DNA from: Legionella norrlandica
GTDB taxonomy: Bacteria > Pseudomonadota > Gammaproteobacteria > Legionellales > Legionellaceae
Direction: 5' to 3'
Assembly: GCF_000770585.1 (NCBI RefSeq)
Contig: NZ_JNCF01000008.1
Location: forward strand, 1-64,000
DNA length: 64,000 nt
Shown: one piece after another, positions 63,358 through 64,000 of the stretch
How the letters are laid out: every line of letters starts with the position of its first letter
Position numbering within the stretch: position 1 is the stretch's first letter
Made by a program: the position numbers and the translations under genes
Notes under the pieces: generated by a model
Told to the model about the DNA's origin: nothing
The model's database searches: none
What the model saw: only the letters and a program-made list of their open reading frames with translations

Positions 63358-64000
63358 TGCGTAAAGTCAAAATTTCAACACCGGTATCGGTTACCAAGAG
63401 AGTATGTTCCCATTGAGCTGAGAGACTATGATCTTTAGTAACAACAGTCCAATGATCCGGTAATAGCCGAGTGTGGTGTTTTCCTGCATTGACCATGGGC
63501 TCTATTGTAAACGTCATCCCTGGCTCCAATCTCATCCCAGTTCCTGGAACTCCATAATGTAACACTTGTGGATCTTCGTGAAATACCCTGCCAATACCGT
63601 GCCCACAGTAATCACGTACTACTGAACAACGATTTTTTTCAGCATGTTGCTGAATAGCAAATCCTATATCACCTAGCTGAACACCTGGTTTAACCATGTC
63701 TATGCCGATATACAAACACTCATGAGCTACCTGAACCACATGTTTTGCCTTGACAGATGGAGTGCCTATAATAAACATTTTGCTGGTATCGCCATGGTAT
63801 TCGTCTTTAATAACAGTGACATCAATATTAATGATATCACCATCTTTTAAAGTCTTTTTTCCAGGAATTCCATGACATACTACATGATTGATCGAGGTGC
63901 ATATTGATTTGGGAAAACCATTGTAATTTAAAGGAGCCGGAATAGCTTTTTGCACATTGACAATGTAATCATGACAAATAGTGTTTAATTCATCAGTACT
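63344..64000 (-). CDS. map: Methionine aminopeptidase, partial (N-terminus outside the window)
   Basis: Removes the starting Met from new proteins. The frame is open to the window edge on the minus strand. All metal ligands are visible: Asp in INIDVTV, Asp in HGDTSKMF, His in YCGHGIGR, Glu in FTIEPMV and Glu in QWEHTLLV, with the His in VVCHGIP. About 219 residues of roughly 255-265 are seen. It is followed by glnD. Confidence 0.95.
   Translation of the reverse strand, partial: STDELNTICHDYIVNVQKAIPAPLNYNGFPKSICTSINHVVCHGIPGKKTLKDGDIINIDVTVIKDEYHGDTSKMFIIGTPSVKAKHVVQVAHECLYIGIDMVKPGVQLGDIGFAIQQHAEKNRCSVVRDYCGHGIGRVFHEDPQVLHYGVPGTGMRLEPGMTFTIEPMVNAGKHHTRLLPDHWTVVTKDHSLSAQWEHTLLVTDTGVEILTLRNEER

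Overview
The window comes from a low-GC gammaproteobacterium and is most consistent with Legionella (L. pneumophila or a close relative). The signs are the gene content and base composition, a FleS/FleR pair, a fused TrpE-TrpG, a Fis paralogue next to rnpB, and several helical or repeat-containing orphan proteins that look like Dot/Icm substrates. Species assignment is by recognition, not by a search.

Layout, left to right. 1-5.2 kb: trxB (cut by the window edge, minus strand) diverges from ftsK-lolA-rarA. 5.4-13.9 kb: fleS-fleR, a YhdP/AsmA-like giant, a small membrane protein and mpl. 14.1-16.1 kb: two orphan proteins in tandem. 16.2-23.6 kb: a CocE/NonD-type hydrolase, clpB with a convincing sigma-32 promoter, sppA, a DUF559 remnant and an inositol-monophosphatase-family gene. 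24-26.7 kb: trmJ, a NifS-like cysteine desulfurase, an IscU-like protein lacking the usual ligand cysteines, and an A-type Fe-S carrier. 26.8-34.9 kb: a YbaB-like gene, then larE-larB-larC (nickel-pincer cofactor) leading into a sensor / histidine kinase / REC-GGDEF-EAL set. 35-37.4 kb: two related proteins that share His and Asn-Cys motifs in a rearranged order, around a second YbaB-like gene. 37.8-42 kb: fis, the RNase P RNA gene, and gatCAB (minus). 42.1-53.9 kb: trpEG, a ClC antiporter, a quinone oxidoreductase, ugpA-ugpE-ugpC with a DUF1189 protein and an alpha/beta hydrolase, then fadE. 54.2-59.1 kb: minD-minE diverging from guaB-guaA-tadA. 59.4-64 kb: a repeat-bearing orphan with a C-terminal hydrophobic segment, then glnD and map (cut by the window end) on the minus strand.

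Two things stand out. First, seven genes that are normally one reading frame (ftsK, the CocE-type hydrolase, sppA, fis, trpEG, ugpC, fadE) are each broken by a one-base frame change, six -1 and one +1, mostly at short homopolymers. Because ftsK is normally essential, sequencing error is the leading explanation. Second, the intergenic spaces carry structured repeats: two inverted copies of a ~140-bp element with ~20-bp terminal inverted repeats lying 26.5 kb apart, a 147-bp near-perfect palindrome, and several 60-70 bp hairpins of related sequence. The most novel protein signal is the pair at 35.1-37.4 kb, which looks like a permuted papain-like or related Cys/His enzyme family with a block moved between paralogues.
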